From: Stenotrophomonas sp. SAU14A_NAIMI4_8
Lineage (GTDB): Bacteria; Pseudomonadota; Gammaproteobacteria; Xanthomonadales; Xanthomonadaceae
NCBI RefSeq assembly: GCF_003086695.1
Contig: NZ_CP025999.1
Location: forward strand, 1,476,820-1,540,819
Direction of reading: 5' to 3'
Length of the DNA stretch: 64,000 nt
The translations under genes were made by a program, and so were the position numbers. Under the pieces are notes generated by a model, which saw only the letters and a list, made by a program, of their open reading frames with translations, did no database searches and was not told the DNA's origin. Within the stretch, counting starts at the first letter, position 1; each line of letters begins with the position of its first letter. Below are positions 38,909 to 50,600 of the stretch, piece after piece.

Positions 38909-39001
38909 GTGCCGACCAACGGTCGGCACCCACTTCACCCGGTAGGTGCCAACCTTGGTTGGCACATCCCTCACCCGGTAGGTGCCAACCTTGGTTGGCA
39001 C
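38909..39001. repeat. Three REP palindromes between rnr and the GFA gene
   Basis: gtgccgaccaacggtcggcac (38909-38929) is followed by two direct copies headed GTAG with core gtgccaaccttggttggcac (38942-38964 and 38978-39001), the last ending 22 bp before the next start codon. Confidence 0.85.
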
Positions 39002-39022
39002 GATGTTTCCGAGGAACCCACC

Positions 39023-39517
39023 ATGCAGGGCCATCCCGAATACAGCGGCGGCTGCCAATGCGGCGCGATCCGCTTCCAGGTGCGCGGCCAACTGACCGAC
39101 AGCTCGATCTGCCATTGCCGCATGTGCCAGAAAGCCTTCGGTGCCTACTACGCGCCGCTGGTCTCGGTACGCGGCGCACAGTTCGCCTGGACCCGCGGAC
39201 AGCCGCGCCATTTCCAGTCCTCCAACGTGGTGCAGCGTGGGTTCTGCGCCGACTGCGGCACGCCGCTCACCTACGAGGCGCCCGATGGCATGGCGGTGGC
39301 GGCCGGGGCGTTCGACCAGCCCGAGCGGTTGCCACCGACCATCCAGTACGGGGCCGAGCGCAAGCTGCCCTTCGTGGATGATCTGGCCCGGTTGCCGGCG
39401 CGGCGCACCGAGGAGGACGTGGCCGCGCTGGAGTTCCTGGCCACGATCGTGTCCCACCAGCACCCCGACCACGACACCCCGCACTGGCCCGCGCGCAGCC
39501 GTTCAGCCGAAGGATGA
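39023..39517 (+). CDS. GFA/CENP-V-domain zinc protein
   Basis: 164-residue protein of the glutathione-dependent formaldehyde-activating (GFA) fold. Zinc-binding cysteines are placed as in the family: GGCQCGAIRF near the N terminus, CHCRMCQKAFG, then FCADCGTPLTY. Start ATG at 39023 with GAGGAA upstream; an earlier in-frame Met lies inside REP sequence and is rejected. Only the fold is supported; most GFA proteins have unknown substrates. Confidence 0.88.
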   Translation: MQGHPEYSGGCQCGAIRFQVRGQLTDSSICHCRMCQKAFGAYYAPLVSVRGAQFAWTRGQPRHFQSSNVVQRGFCADCGTPLTYEAPDGMAVAAGAFDQPERLPPTIQYGAERKLPFVDDLARLPARRTEEDVAALEFLATIVSHQHPDHDTPHWPARSRSAEG

Positions 39518-39610
39518 ACGGCGGGTAGCGCCGGGCCATGCCCGGCGGCCACGCAGCGCGGCCGCCGCCGATGCTCTACCATAGCCACCCCCTTTCCGGT
39601 CCCCGCCCGC

Positions 39611-40354
39611 ATGAGCAAGAACAGCCAGTGGATTGTCGGCGTCAACGCCGTCGCCTCCTCCATCGAGAACGACGCCGACAACGTCCGCGAAGTGCTGGTC
39701 GAGGCCGGTGCGAAGAACCCGCGCCTGACCGAAATCGAAGAGAACGCCCGCCGCAAGGGCATCGACGTGCGCAAGGTCAACAGCCAGGCGCTGGATGGCG
39801 TGGGCGGTTCGGTGCGCCACCAGGGCGTGGCCGCGCGCTACGCCGCTGCCCGCACCTACAGTGAGAACGAGCTGGAAGGCCTGGTGACCGCTGCCGAGGG
39901 CAAGGCCCTGCTGCTGGTGCTGGACGAGGTGCAGGACCCGCACAACCTGGGCGCCTGCCTGCGCTCGGCTGCAGCGTCCGGTGCCACGGCGGTCATCATT
40001 CCCAAGGACAAGTCGGCCACGGTGAACGCCACCGTGCGCAAGACCTCGGCCGGCGCCGCCGACCGCATTCCGGTGGTGGCGGTGACCAACCTGTCGCGCT
40101 GCCTGAAGGACCTGCAGAAGCAGGGCGTGTGGATCTACGGCCTGGCCGGCGAAGCCACCGCTTCGCTGTACGACCTGGACCTGAAGGGCAACATCGCGCT
40201 GGTGCTGGGCGGTGAGGCCGACGGCCTGCGCCGCCTGACCCGCGAGAACTGCGATGGACTGGTGAAGATTCCGATGCCGGGCGAGATCGAGAGCCTGAAC
40301 GTGTCGGTGGCCGCCGGCGTGAGCCTGTTCGAGGCCGTGCGCCAGCGCGGTTGA
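39611..40354 (+). CDS. rlmB: 23S rRNA 2'-O-ribose methyltransferase (guanosine-2251)
   Basis: 247-residue SpoU/TrmH-family methyltransferase. The N-terminal substrate-binding domain starts SQWIVGVNAVASSIEN. The knotted SPOUT domain carries LLVLDEVQDPHNLGACLRSAAASG, LGGEADGLRRLTRENCDGLVKIPM and the C-terminal SLNVSVAAGVSLFEAVRQR. It often follows rnr in gammaproteobacteria, and only the GFA gene separates them here. Confidence 0.95.
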   Translation: MSKNSQWIVGVNAVASSIENDADNVREVLVEAGAKNPRLTEIEENARRKGIDVRKVNSQALDGVGGSVRHQGVAARYAAARTYSENELEGLVTAAEGKALLLVLDEVQDPHNLGACLRSAAASGATAVIIPKDKSATVNATVRKTSAGAADRIPVVAVTNLSRCLKDLQKQGVWIYGLAGEATASLYDLDLKGNIALVLGGEADGLRRLTRENCDGLVKIPMPGEIESLNVSVAAGVSLFEAVRQRG

Positions 40355-40358
40355 GCGC

Positions 40359-40445
40359 GGGGTCGGATCCCTTTTCCATGGAAAAGGGCTCTGACCCCTC
40401 GGCACAGTGGGGTCAGAGCCCTCTCTGCGAGAGGGGTCCGACCCC
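40359..40445. repeat. Facing pair of ggggtcggatcc hairpin elements
   Basis: Two oppositely oriented copies (40359-40398 and 40409-40445). Their inner stems differ but remain complementary (cttttcc/ggaaaag and ccctctc/gagaggg). They fill the gap between the convergent rlmB and macC genes. Confidence 0.82.
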
Positions 40446-40446
40446 C

Positions 40447-41889
40447 TTACCCCGCGCTGCCGCCCAGTGCCTTGAACAGGGTGACGTCGTTGTTCAACTG
40501 GCTCTGCCGCACGCGCGCCAGCGACAGTTCGGCATCGCGCCGGGTCTGCTGCGCTTCCAGCCAGGTGCGCAGATCGGTGGCACCCACCCGGTAGCGCACT
40601 TCCTGCGCGCGTTCCACTTCCACCGCCTGGTCGTACGAGGCCTGCGAGGCTTCGACCTGGCGTGCCAGCTGTTCGCGTGCCGACAGCGCGTTGTCCACTT
40701 CAGACAGTGCCGTGTACAGCGTCTTGCGGAAGTTGGTGGCGTCGATCTGGTAGGCGGTGCCGGCAATGTCGGTATCCAGCTGCGCCCGCTGCAGGTTCAG
40801 GAACGGCAGCGACAGGCCCGCGCCCAGCGTGGCCACCGGGTTGCGCAGCACATCACCCAGTGACGTGGCGCTGGAACCCACGCTGCCGGTCAGGCTGAGC
40901 GCGGGGTAGTACTGGGTGGCCGTCACCTTGATGGTCTTCAGGCTGTTGCGCAGGCGCAGCTCGGCCGCGCGCAGGTCGGGGCGGCGGCCCAGCAGATCGG
41001 CCGGCAGGCCCTCGGCAATGGCCGGGCTGCGTGCATCGTCCAGGTTCTGCGGTTCGTCCTGCTGCGGCCACGGCGTGCCATCCAGCAGCACGGTCAGCGC
41101 ATTGCGTACTTCCACCCGCTGCTGTTCCAGCGCGCTCTGCGCCGAGCGCTGCGACTGCAGGTTCTGCTCTGCCTGGCGTACTTCCAGCCGCGATACCGCA
41201 CCGGCGTCGAAGCGCGCCTGCACCAGGTCGCGGGTGCGCTGCAGGCGCTCCAGGTTGGCCTGGCCGCTGGCGATGGACTGGTTCAGATAGGCCAGGGTCC
41301 AGTACTGGGTGATGGTGTCGCCGATCACCAGCAGCGCGGTGTTCTGCCGGTCTTCCTCGCTGGCCTGGGCTTCCCAGCGGGCGATGTCGCGCTGCGTGCG
41401 CAGGCGTCCCCACAGGTCGATTTCCCAGCCCAGCGACACGCCGGTGGAATAGCTGCGGCTCCAGTCGTCGGCCTGGTCGGTGGCACGGCTGCCGCTGCCA
41501 CTCACGCCCGACGAGGACGGCTGCGGCCACAGCGCATTGCTGGCCAGCCCGGCCTGCAGGCGCGCGCGCTGCACGGCCAACCCGGCAGCGCCCAGGTCAC
41601 TGTTGGCCTGCAGTGCGCGTGCCACCAGCCGGTCCAGGCGTTCATCGCCGAACCCCTGCCACCAGGTGTCCTGGCGGATATCGCGGCTGGGCGTATCCAG
41701 GCTGCTGCGCGGGTCGTCGGCGGGCGCGTTGAGGGTGGCATCGCCGCGGCCCCAGGTGGCAGCCACTTCGGGATCCTGGGTGGGGTAGCGGCCCACCGAT
41801 GCGCAGCCGGACAGGGCCAGCAGCACGGCGCCAGCCAGCAGCAGGCGGGTGGGGGCAGGGAAGGGCAGTCGGGTCATCATCATCTTCAT
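40447..41889 (-). CDS. macC: Outer-membrane efflux lipoprotein of the Mac pump
   Basis: 480-residue TolC/NodT-family channel: lipobox LSGC (Cys29), [34 protein letters not shown] in the first repeat, and [33 protein letters not shown] near the C terminus. The ATG at 41889 overlaps the macB stop by 4 bp; three more Met codons follow within four residues. A macABC operon with its own channel is described in S. maltophilia. Confidence 0.93.
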   Translation of the reverse strand: MKMMMTRLPFPAPTRLLLAGAVLLALSGCASVGRYPTQDPEVAATWGRGDATLNAPADDPRSSLDTPSRDIRQDTWWQGFGDERLDRLVARALQANSDLGAAGLAVQRARLQAGLASNALWPQPSSSGVSGSGSRATDQADDWSRSYSTGVSLGWEIDLWGRLRTQRDIARWEAQASEEDRQNTALLVIGDTITQYWTLAYLNQSIASGQANLERLQRTRDLVQARFDAGAVSRLEVRQAEQNLQSQRSAQSALEQQRVEVRNALTVLLDGTPWPQQDEPQNLDDARSPAIAEGLPADLLGRRPDLRAAELRLRNSLKTIKVTATQYYPALSLTGSVGSSATSLGDVLRNPVATLGAGLSLPFLNLQRAQLDTDIAGTAYQIDATNFRKTLYTALSEVDNALSAREQLARQVEASQASYDQAVEVERAQEVRYRVGATDLRTWLEAQQTRRDAELSLARVRQSQLNNDVTLFKALGGSAG

Positions 41890-43844
41890 TCGCGGGCCAG
41901 TGCCTCCACCGGGTCGAGCTGGGCGGCACTGCGTGCCGGCAGGAATCCAAAGGCCACGCCGATCAGGGTGGAGCAGGCGAACGCGGCCACGATCGAGGCG
42001 GTGGAGAACAGCACCTGGAAATCACTGGAGAAGCGTCCGATCAGCGCGCCCAGCAACAGTGCCAGGCCCACGCCGAGCAGGCCACCGAGCAGGCAGACCA
42101 GTACCGCTTCGATCAGGAACTGCTGGCGGATGTCGCTCTGCCGCGCGCCCACGGCCATGCGCACGCCGATCTCGCGGGTGCGCTCGGTCACCGACACCAG
42201 CATGATGTTCATCACCCCGATGCCGCCCACCAGCAGCGCGATGGCGGCGATGGCGCCGATCAGCAGGGTCATGGTGCGGGTGGTCTGCTCGATGGTCTCG
42301 CGGATTTCCGCGCTGTTGCTCAGGAAGAAATCCTCGGTGCCATGGCGCAGCGTCAGCAGGCGGGTGATGGCCTCCTGCGCGGCATCCATCGGCGTTTCGT
42401 CATTCACCCGCACGGTGATGCTGGACACGTGGCTCTGCCCCAGCATGCGCGACATCACCGTGGTGTAGGGCACGAACACGCCCAGGCTGGTGCTGCCGCC
42501 AAAGCCGAAACTCTGCTTCTTGGCCACGCCCACCACGCGAACCGGCACGTTGCCGAGCAGGATTACCTGGCCGACCGGGTCGCTGTCGGGGAAGAACTGG
42601 GTCTTGGTGTTCTCGTCGATCACCGCTTCCTGCGCCAGGCCCTTCACCGCATCGGTGTCGAAGAAGCTGCCGCTGAGCAGGGTGATGCCCTTCACCCGGA
42701 AGTACTGGTCGCCCACGCCACTGATCTGCGCGGTGGCCGACTGGTTGCGGTAGCGCGCGGTAACCGAGGTCGACACGCTGGGCGTGGCGCTGTCCACGTA
42801 GCTCTGGGTGGCCAGTGCGTCGGCGTCGGTGGCCTTCAGGGTCTGCACCCGCGCCGAGCGCATGTCACCAAACCCGCGACCGGGGTAGACGTCGATGGTG
42901 TTGGTGCCCAGCGCGCTGATGTTCTGCAGGATCTGCTGCTGCGAACCGTTGCCCAGGGCCACCACCGAGACCACCGAGGCGATGCCGATGATGATGCCGA
43001 GCATGGTCAGGAAGGTGCGCAGGCGGTGCGCGTTCATGGCCAGCAGGGCCATGCGGAAGGCTTCGGTGAAGCGGTCGCGTGCGGCGCGCCAGTTGCTGCC
43101 GTGGGCCACGCCGATGCTCGCTTCGCGCTGCGCCCGATGGCTGGGCGCCTTCGGGTTGGCGCGGTCGGCGATGATTTCACCGTCGCGGATTTCGATGATG
43201 CGCTGGGCGTGTTCGGCCACGCTCATGTCGTGGGTGACGATGATGATGGTGTGGCCTTCGGCATGCAGCTCGCCCAGGATCGCCATCACTTCTTCGCCGG
43301 ATTTCGTGTCCAGTGCGCCGGTCGGTTCGTCGGCCAGGATCACCTCGCCACCGTTCATCAGGGCGCGGGCGATCGACACGCGCTGCTGCTGGCCACCGGA
43401 CAGCTGGCCGGGCTTGTGGTGCATGCGGTCGCCCAGGCCCAGGCGCTGCAGCAGTTGTTCTGCACGGGCGTTGCGCACCGGGCCGGGACTGCCGGCGTAG
43501 ACGGCCGGCACTTCCACGTTGCCGCGCGCGTCCAGGTCGCCCAGCAGGTGGTAGCGCTGGAAGATGAAGCCGAAATGTTCGCGGCGCAGTTCGGCCAGCG
43601 CATCCGGTTCCATGTTGCCGGTCTCGCGGCCGGCCACCTGGTAGCTGCCGCGGGTGGGCCGGTCCAGGCAGCCCAGGATGTTCATCAGGGTGGATTTGCC
43701 CGAGCCGGACTGGCCAACGATGGCCACCATTTCACCGGCATGGATATCCACGTTGACATCGCGCAGCACGGCGATCATCTCGTCGCCGGCGGGAAACTCG
43801 CGGCGCAGGTCACGCAGGCGCAGCAGGGGGGCGCCGTGGCTCAT
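41886..43844 (-). CDS. macB: MacB ABC transporter, ATPase-permease
   Basis: 652-residue fusion of an N-terminal ABC ATPase and a four-helix permease with a large periplasmic domain. It has Walker [10 protein letters not shown], the signature [15 protein letters not shown], Walker [13 protein letters not shown], the FtsX-like permease with [18 protein letters not shown], and a C-terminal helix set. It drives export through MacA and the outer-membrane channel. Translationally coupled to both neighbours by ATGA overlaps. Confidence 0.95.
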   Translation of the reverse strand: MSHGAPLLRLRDLRREFPAGDEMIAVLRDVNVDIHAGEMVAIVGQSGSGKSTLMNILGCLDRPTRGSYQVAGRETGNMEPDALAELRREHFGFIFQRYHLLGDLDARGNVEVPAVYAGSPGPVRNARAEQLLQRLGLGDRMHHKPGQLSGGQQQRVSIARALMNGGEVILADEPTGALDTKSGEEVMAILGELHAEGHTIIIVTHDMSVAEHAQRIIEIRDGEIIADRANPKAPSHRAQREASIGVAHGSNWRAARDRFTEAFRMALLAMNAHRLRTFLTMLGIIIGIASVVSVVALGNGSQQQILQNISALGTNTIDVYPGRGFGDMRSARVQTLKATDADALATQSYVDSATPSVSTSVTARYRNQSATAQISGVGDQYFRVKGITLLSGSFFDTDAVKGLAQEAVIDENTKTQFFPDSDPVGQVILLGNVPVRVVGVAKKQSFGFGGSTSLGVFVPYTTVMSRMLGQSHVSSITVRVNDETPMDAAQEAITRLLTLRHGTEDFFLSNSAEIRETIEQTTRTMTLLIGAIAAIALLVGGIGVMNIMLVSVTERTREIGVRMAVGARQSDIRQQFLIEAVLVCLLGGLLGVGLALLLGALIGRFSSDFQVLFSTASIVAAFACSTLIGVAFGFLPARSAAQLDPVEALARE

Positions 43845-45085
43845 CGGCGCGGCCCCATGCCACCGGGCGGGCCCATGCGCATGCCGCCGCTGCGGTTGCT
43901 GCTGCCATTGCTGGCCGCCGCGGCGCTGGCTTCACCCACCACCACGCGTTCGCCTTCTTCCAGCCCGGACAGGATCTGCGCGCTGGCACCGTTGCTGATG
44001 CCCACCTTCACCTTGCGCGGCTGCGGCTGGCCGTTTTCGCCCACCACCCGCACCATGCGCTGGCCATCGCGGGTCTTCGGGCCCAGCGCCACGGCCGGAA
44101 CCAGCAGCGCGCCCTTGGCCTGGTTCAACAGCACCGAGACCTGCGCGGTCATGTCGATGCGCAGGGTGCCGTCGGGGTTTTCCACGTCGAACAGGGCGTT
44201 GTAGTACACCGCGCTGCTGGAGCTGGAACTGGACGAGCTGCTGGAGCTGGACGAGCTTTCATTGGCGATGGACGACGGCGCCGGATTGATCTGGCGCAGC
44301 GTGGCGTGGTACTTGCGGTCCGGGTCGCCCAGGGTGGTGAAGTACACCGGCATGCCGGCCTTGATCTTCACCACATCGGCCTCGGACACTTCGGCGTTCA
44401 CGGTCACCACGTCCAGCCGCGCCAGCATCACGATGGTCGGTGCGGTCTGGTTGGCGTTCACGGTGCGGCCTTCTTCGGCCACCACGGCCACCACGGTGCC
44501 ATCCATCGGCGCGGTGATGCGGGTGTAGGCCAGGTTGGCGCGGGCGGTGCCCAGTTCGGTTTCGCGCCCCTTGATCTGCGCCTCGTAGGATTGCAGCTGC
44601 GCGCGGGCGGTCTTCAGCGTGGCTTCGGCGGCATCGTATTCCTGGCGCGAGGTCGCTTCGGCGGCCAGCATCTGCTTCTGCCGGGCGAAATCCAGTTCGG
44701 CCTGGCGCAGGGTGGCCTGCTGCACGGCGCGCTGGGCGATCACCTGGTCCAGCGATGCCTGGGCATTGAGCACCTGGTTCTGCTGGGTGGTGGCATCGAT
44801 CTCGGCGATCAGGTCACCTTCCTTCACCGTGTCGCCCAGCTGCACCTTCAGCGATTTGATCTGGCCCGAGGCCTGGGCACCCACGCTGACCAGCTTGTAG
44901 GCATCGATCACCCCGGTGGCTTCCACGGTCTGTTCGATATCGCCACGGCTGACCGCAGTGGTGGCCAGGGCCGGTGCGGCCGGCTTGCGCAGCAGCCACC
45001 AGGCGGCCACGGCAGCGACCAGGACAAGCACGGCGATCAGCATCAGGCGACCTTTGCGGGTCGCGGGCAACAGGCGGGAGATCAC
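43841..45085 (-). CDS. macA: MacA periplasmic adaptor with a 15-serine run
   Basis: 414-residue membrane-fusion protein: N-terminal helix (about 13-31), lipoyl domain ([31 protein letters not shown]), coiled-coil hairpin about 95-175, and beta-barrel. Between the barrel strands (residues about 272-292) an uninterrupted run of 15 Ser replaces the segment that in E. coli MacA lies just before the conserved YY..FEV strand. It is coded by mixed AGC/TCG/TCC codons in an 18-nt periodic pattern. Divergent from the macRS-like pair. Confidence 0.93.
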   Translation of the reverse strand: MISRLLPATRKGRLMLIAVLVLVAAVAAWWLLRKPAAPALATTAVSRGDIEQTVEATGVIDAYKLVSVGAQASGQIKSLKVQLGDTVKEGDLIAEIDATTQQNQVLNAQASLDQVIAQRAVQQATLRQAELDFARQKQMLAAEATSRQEYDAAEATLKTARAQLQSYEAQIKGRETELGTARANLAYTRITAPMDGTVVAVVAEEGRTVNANQTAPTIVMLARLDVVTVNAEVSEADVVKIKAGMPVYFTTLGDPDRKYHATLRQINPAPSSIANESSSSSSSSSSSSSSSAVYYNALFDVENPDGTLRIDMTAQVSVLLNQAKGALLVPAVALGPKTRDGQRMVRVVGENGQPQPRKVKVGISNGASAQILSGLEEGERVVVGEASAAAASNGSSNRSGGMRMGPPGGMGPRR

Positions 45086-45289
45086 GTCGGGGGCTTCACT
45101 CTGGGGGCCGCGGGGCGGCGTTGGCAGGCATTGTGAAGAGCCGACGAGGCCGCGCTCAATCCTCGGGGTGTGTCTGTATGTAACACTGTCGGGCAGAGTG
45201 CGTAACCACAGGTATCCGGCCCCGCCGTGGATACAGTGCTACGCAATGGCCAGGATGCGGTTCAGCTCCCGACACGGGAAAATCGCCAC

Positions 45290-46018
45290 ATGGAGACCGA
45301 AACCCCGATGCATCGACTGCTGATCGTCGACGACGACAACGACATCCGCACCCTGCTGGCCGAGCAGTTGGGCAAGGCCGGCTATCTGGTCAGCACGGCC
45401 GCCGACGGCACCAGCATGCGCCAGCTGCTGGACCGCGAGCACGTGGACCTGATCGTGCTGGACCTGAACCTGCCGCGCGAAGACGGCCTGACCCTGTGCC
45501 GCGACCTGCGCGCACGGTCCAACACGCCGGTGATCATGCTGACCGCGCGCGCCGAGCCGATCGACCGCGTGCTGGGCCTGGAAATGGGCGCCGACGATTA
45601 CCTGGCCAAGCCGTTCGAACCGCGCGAGCTGCTGGCGCGCATCCGCAACGTGCTGCGCCGGACCGAAGCATTGCCGGCCAACCTGGAGCCGTTGGCCGTG
45701 CGCCGCGCGCGTTTCTCGCGCTGGGTGTTCGACCTGGAACACCGCCATCTGGTGGATCCCGATGGCCGCGTGGTGGTGCTGTCCGGTGCCGAATTCCGCC
45801 TGCTGCGTGTGTTCATCGCCCATGCCAACAAGGTGCTGTCGCGCGAGCAGCTGGTGGCGCTGAGCAGTGGCCGCAACTATGAAGCGCAGGACCGGGCGAT
45901 CGACCTGCAGGTCAGCCGCCTGCGCAACAAGCTGGCCGATGATGGCGGCCCCGATGGCCTGATCAAGACCGTGCGCAACGAAGGCTACGTGCTGGCCTCG
46001 TCGGTGCAGATGGAATAA
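45290..46018 (+). CDS. macR: OmpR-family response regulator
   Basis: 242-residue two-component regulator: receiver domain with the phosphoacceptor Asp58 (VDLIVLDLNLP), switch Lys in DDYLAKPF, and a C-terminal winged-helix DNA-binding domain (about 130-238) with NKVLSREQLVALSSGR and VSRLRNKLADDG. ATG at 45290 follows GGGAAAA; a second Met at 45308 is possible. It is divergent from macABC and six bases ahead of its kinase. I recall the name macRS for the pair beside macABC in S. maltophilia; that it controls macABC is not shown by sequence. Confidence 0.9.
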   Translation: METETPMHRLLIVDDDNDIRTLLAEQLGKAGYLVSTAADGTSMRQLLDREHVDLIVLDLNLPREDGLTLCRDLRARSNTPVIMLTARAEPIDRVLGLEMGADDYLAKPFEPRELLARIRNVLRRTEALPANLEPLAVRRARFSRWVFDLEHRHLVDPDGRVVVLSGAEFRLLRVFIAHANKVLSREQLVALSSGRNYEAQDRAIDLQVSRLRNKLADDGGPDGLIKTVRNEGYVLASSVQME

Positions 46019-46023
46019 CCACG

Positions 46024-47424
46024 ATGCAGCGCCTGCGCCATTTCCTGTCCTCGATGGTGGGACGGCTGTTCGTGATCCTGCTGCTGGGCATGGCGGTGGC
46101 CGCGATCGGTGCGACCATGCTGGCCTCTTCGAAGCGCCAGCAGGAATTCGAGCGGCAGAACCTGAACCGCGTGGCCGATCGCCTGCAGGGCTACGTGAAC
46201 ATGCTCGACGGCAACCCGGAGCTGCGCGAGCGGCTGCTGGAGACCGGCGGGCCGAGCGTGCGTTCGTTGCCGCCGGATGCGCGCCTGGGCCGGCAGGACA
46301 CCGCGTTGATGCAGGTGCTGGATGACCGCGCCGGACCGGTGGCGCGCGCGCATGTGCACTTCACCTCGTTCCGTTCCTGCATTCCCCGCCTGCAGGAATT
46401 CCTGCCGCCACCGCCGCCGCCGAATGGCCATCGGCGCCCGCCGCGCGAGCGCGATCCGTCCTTCATTCCGCCCAAGTGCCGGGCCGTGGATGTCACGCTG
46501 AGCGACGGCACCCTGCTGAAGCTGGCGCTGGATTCGCCGGCCGTGGCGCACAACGGCATCCTGGCGGTCGATCCGCTGTTCCTGACCCTGCTGGTGCTGG
46601 CCATCGGCGTGCTGGCCTATGTCGTGGCGCGCATGTCCAGCAAGCCGCTGCAGGAACTGGCATCGGCTGCCGAAGAACTGGGCGACGATCTGCAGCGTGC
46701 ACCGCTGCCGCTGCGCGGCCCGCGCGAGGTGCAGCGTGCCGCCGAGGCCTTCAACGCCATGCAGCAGCGCCTGCAGCGGCACCTGGCCGAGCGCACGCAG
46801 ATGCTGGCGGCGATCACCCACGACCTGCAGACGCCGCTGACCCGGCTGCGCCTGCGCCTGGAAAACGTGGGCGACGAAGCCCTGCGCGAACGCCTGATCG
46901 GCGACCTGGCCGCGATGCAGGCGCTGGTGCGCGAAGGCCTGGAACTGGCACGCAGCGCCGAGAGTTCCGAGCAGCGCGCCGCCCTGGACCTGGATTCGCT
47001 GCTGGAAAGCATTGTCGAAGACACCGCCGAGGGCGGTGCCGACGTGGCCTTCCAGGGCCGCAGCGGGGCGGTGCTGATGCTGCGCCCGCTGGCCATGCAC
47101 CGGCTGTTCTCCAACCTGGTGGACAACGCGGTGATGTACGCGCAGCGGGTGCGGGTACGGGTGGAGCGCGATCAGGAGGGCATCACCGTGGTGGTGGCCG
47201 ACGATGGCCCCGGCCTGGCCGACGACCAGTTGGAAGCGGTGTTCGACCCGTTCGTGCGGGTGGAGACGTCGCGTTCGCGCGAGACCGGCGGCGCCGGGCT
47301 GGGCCTGACCATCGCCCGGGCCCTGGCCGAAAAGGATGGCGGCCGGCTGTGGCTGCGCAACCGGCCGGCCGGCGGCCTGGAGGCCGTGGTGCACTGGCCG
47401 GCCAGCACCCAGGCGCGCCCGTAG
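46024..47424 (+). CDS. macS: EnvZ-type sensor histidine kinase
   Basis: 466-residue membrane kinase: two hydrophobic segments (about 13-33 and 180-200) around a periplasmic loop rich in Pro/Arg, a HAMP linker, the HisKA motif AAITHDLQTPLTRLRLRLENV with His266, and an HATPase domain (VDNAVMYA; DDGPGLADDQLEAVFDPFVRVE; GGAGLGLTIARALAE). The TAG stop codon is part of the GTAG head of a REP element. Partner of the adjacent response regulator. Confidence 0.93.
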   Translation: MQRLRHFLSSMVGRLFVILLLGMAVAAIGATMLASSKRQQEFERQNLNRVADRLQGYVNMLDGNPELRERLLETGGPSVRSLPPDARLGRQDTALMQVLDDRAGPVARAHVHFTSFRSCIPRLQEFLPPPPPPNGHRRPPRERDPSFIPPKCRAVDVTLSDGTLLKLALDSPAVAHNGILAVDPLFLTLLVLAIGVLAYVVARMSSKPLQELASAAEELGDDLQRAPLPLRGPREVQRAAEAFNAMQQRLQRHLAERTQMLAAITHDLQTPLTRLRLRLENVGDEALRERLIGDLAAMQALVREGLELARSAESSEQRAALDLDSLLESIVEDTAEGGADVAFQGRSGAVLMLRPLAMHRLFSNLVDNAVMYAQRVRVRVERDQEGITVVVADDGPGLADDQLEAVFDPFVRVETSRSRETGGAGLGLTIARALAEKDGGRLWLRNRPAGGLEAVVHWPASTQARP

Positions 47425-47497
47425 ATCCACGCCATGCGTGGATGACGTTGCGCCCGGGGTCAGAGCCGTTCTCCGCAGGAAAAACGGATCTGACCCT
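47421..47497. repeat. REP palindrome and ggggtcagag hairpin element
   Basis: GTAG-headed palindrome at 47421-47443 (includes the kinase stop codon), then a hairpin element at 47456-47497 with conserved ends and the centre cgtt/aacg. The rest of the gap to 47691 shows no clear signal. Confidence 0.8.
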
Positions 47498-47691
47498 ATG
47501 CTCCCATCCCCGGCGCCGGGGCTGCGGTGACGCCGAAGGGGGTGTTTGCCCTATCATTCGCGTCAACTTCCCAGCGCTTGACCGATGACCCAGCCCGTTC
47601 GTGCCGGCGTGCGGCCCCGTGCCGCCCAGCTGACCCCGTTGCTGCCCGTTGCCCGCCCGGGTAACCGCACCTGGCCCTTGCCCCTGCGGTA

Positions 47692-50600
47692 ATGGGCGGA
47701 AAGGGGGCTGGCAGGCGCCTGGCGGGGCGCCACCCGGGAACCTGGATCGCACCGCTGCTGCGGTGGGCGCTGCTGTGCCTGCTGCTGGCCCTGGCGCCGC
47801 CACTGGCCGCGGCCCAGGAGGGCGCGCCGCCGCTGCGCGATTACGCCATCGACGTGTGGACCTCGCGCAACGGGCTGCCGCACAACTCGCTGCGCGACAT
47901 CGCGCAGACCCCGGAAGGGCACCTGTGGTTCGCCACCTGGGAAGGGCTGGTGCGCTACAACGGGCTGGATTTCACCGTCTTCGACCGCAGCACCCGACCG
48001 GGGCTGCCGGACAATGGCATCGGCGCGCTCTACGTCGATCGGCAGGGCGGCCTGTGGATCAGCGATTCGCGCGGTAACGTCAGCTACCGCTCCGGTGATG
48101 GCCGCTGGCGGGTCTGGGAGCACGGGCCGAACAGCCCGCAGGTGCTGATCCAGGCCATGCAGATGGACAGCCAGGGCCGCTTGTGGCTGCTGTACGAAGG
48201 CAAGGGCCTGGGCTACCTGACCCCCGACGGGGGCATGGTGTTCGAGACCCCGCCGCCGGGCCTGCCGGTGGCGATGAGCTTCACCAAGCTGGTGGTGGAC
48301 GCCCAGGACCGGGTGTGGATCGGCACCCTGGACGGCCTGCTGCTGCGCGACACCGACGGCGACCTGAAGCGCGCGCCGCCGGGCTGGGGCGTGGGCAGTG
48401 GCCTGTCCTGGCCGTACCGGGCGCCCGATGGCGCGCTGTGGATCGTGGCCGGTGAGCGCCTGTACCGGGTGGAAGATGACCGCCTGGTGCTGGTGCACCG
48501 CCTGCCCGGACAGCTGCACATGACCGCCATGCTGCAGGACCGCCACGGCGATATCTGGCTGGGCACCGAGAACCAGGGGCTGCTGCGCATTTCCGCGCAC
48601 GGCATGGAGCGCCTGCCGGCCGGCCTGAACCTGCCGGGCGGGCGCGTGGTCAGCCTGCGCGAGGATGCCGAAGGCAGCATCTGGGTGGGCGCCAATGGCG
48701 GCCTGTACCGGCTGCGCGAAACGTTGTTCAGCAGCTACACCGAGCGCGATGGCCTGAGCGGCGATTACGTGCGCACGGTGTTCGAGGACCGCGACCGCTG
48801 CCTGTGGGTGGGCAGTGCCAGTGGCCTGGACGTGCAGACCGATGATGGGCACTTCCGTGCCATGCCGCTGCACAACCGCGGCGGCAAGGCGCCGTCGGTG
48901 CTGAGTCTGGCGCAGGGGCCGGACGGCGACCTGTGGGTGGGGACCTTCGGCGACGGCGTGTACCGGCTGGATGCGCAGGGCCAGCTGCGGCACAACTACG
49001 ATGCGGCCGACGGCATGCCCGGCGGCAACATCCGCGCGATCAGCGTAGGCGCCGACGGCGTGGTGTGGGCCGGCACGCAGAAGGGCGTGGTCTCCATCGA
49101 GGGCAGCCATGTGCAGGTGTCACGCGTGCCGGGCATGCCCAGCGGCCTGATCACGGCGCTGGAGCACGACCACCAGGGCAACCTGTGGATCGGCACGATC
49201 GAAGGCATCCATGTACTGCGCGGCGGCAAGGTGCAGCGCATCGACCTGACCGCGCTGGGCGGCGGCCGCAGTGTGTTCGGCTTCCGCCAGATCGGCGAAG
49301 CCATGTGGATCAGCAGCGACCGTGGCCTGTACCGCTGGCAGGGCGGGCGCCTGTCGCGCGTGGGGCTGGAACAGGGCATGCCGGTGGATACGGTGTTCCA
49401 GCTGGTGCCCGACCGCCTGGGCAATGTCTGGGTAAGCAGCAACCGCGGCGTGCTGCGGACCGACATGGCCACCCTCAACGCGGTGGCCGATGGGCGCGCA
49501 CCGCGGGTGTCGGTGGAGCGTTACAACGAGATCGATGGCATGGCCAACGCGCAGGCCAATGGTAGTTCCGGTCCGTCGGCGATCCTGCGCCAGGACGGCA
49601 CCTTCTGGGTGGTGACCGCCGGCGGCCTGAGCACGGTCGACCCGCAACGCCTGCAGCGCTTCCGCGAGCGCCCGGCGCCGCCTGCCGCCATCGAAAGCGT
49701 GCAGGTGGATGGCGTGCCGGTGCACTGGGAAGGCACCGACCACAATTCCATTCCGGGCGGGCGCCGGCTGGCGGTCAGCTTCGTTGGCCTGAGCTACCTG
49801 ATGTCCGACCGCATCCGCTACCGCACGCGGCTGGAAGGGCTGGACCATGGCTGGGTGGAACGCGGTGCCCAGCGCAGCGTGGAATTCATCGGCCTGCCGC
49901 CGGGCGATTACACCCTGCATGTATCGGCCGCGCATCCCGGCGGCGCCTGGGGCCAGCAGGAAGCGGTCTGGAGCTTCAGCGTGCAGCCGTTCTGGTGGCA
50001 GCGGCACAGCGTGCAGGCGCTGATCGCCCTGTTGCTGATTGCCGGGCTGGTGGCCCTGTACCGGTTCCTGCTGCAGCGCTACCGCACCAGCAACCTGCGG
50101 CTGGCCCAGCGCGTGGATGAGGCCACCTTCGATCTGCAGGCACAGACCGTGCACCTGCAGGCGCTGAACCAGGAAAAGACCGAGCTGGCCGAGCGCCTGG
50201 CGCGGCAGGCCGAAGCATTCGAACGGCAGGCGCGCGAGGATGCGCTGACCGGCCTGGCCAACCGCCGTGGTTTCGATGAAACGCTCGCGCGCGACTTCGC
50301 ACGTGCCCAGCGCAGCGGCCACCCGATGTGCCTGGTGGTGCTGGACATCGACCACTTCAAGGACGTGAATGACACCTACAGCCACAGCATCGGTGATGCC
50401 GTGCTGGTGGAAGTGGCGCAGTTGATCGCCGCGGCCAGCCGCGATTCCGACCTGCCGGCGCGTACCGGTGGCGAAGAGTTCGCGCTGCTGCTCAACGACA
50501 CCCGGCTGGAAGAAGCCGCGCAGCTGTGCGCGCGCCTGCGCGGCCTGTTCCACGACCATGCCGACTGGGCAGGCGTGCCCGCGCTGCGGGTGACCTTCAG

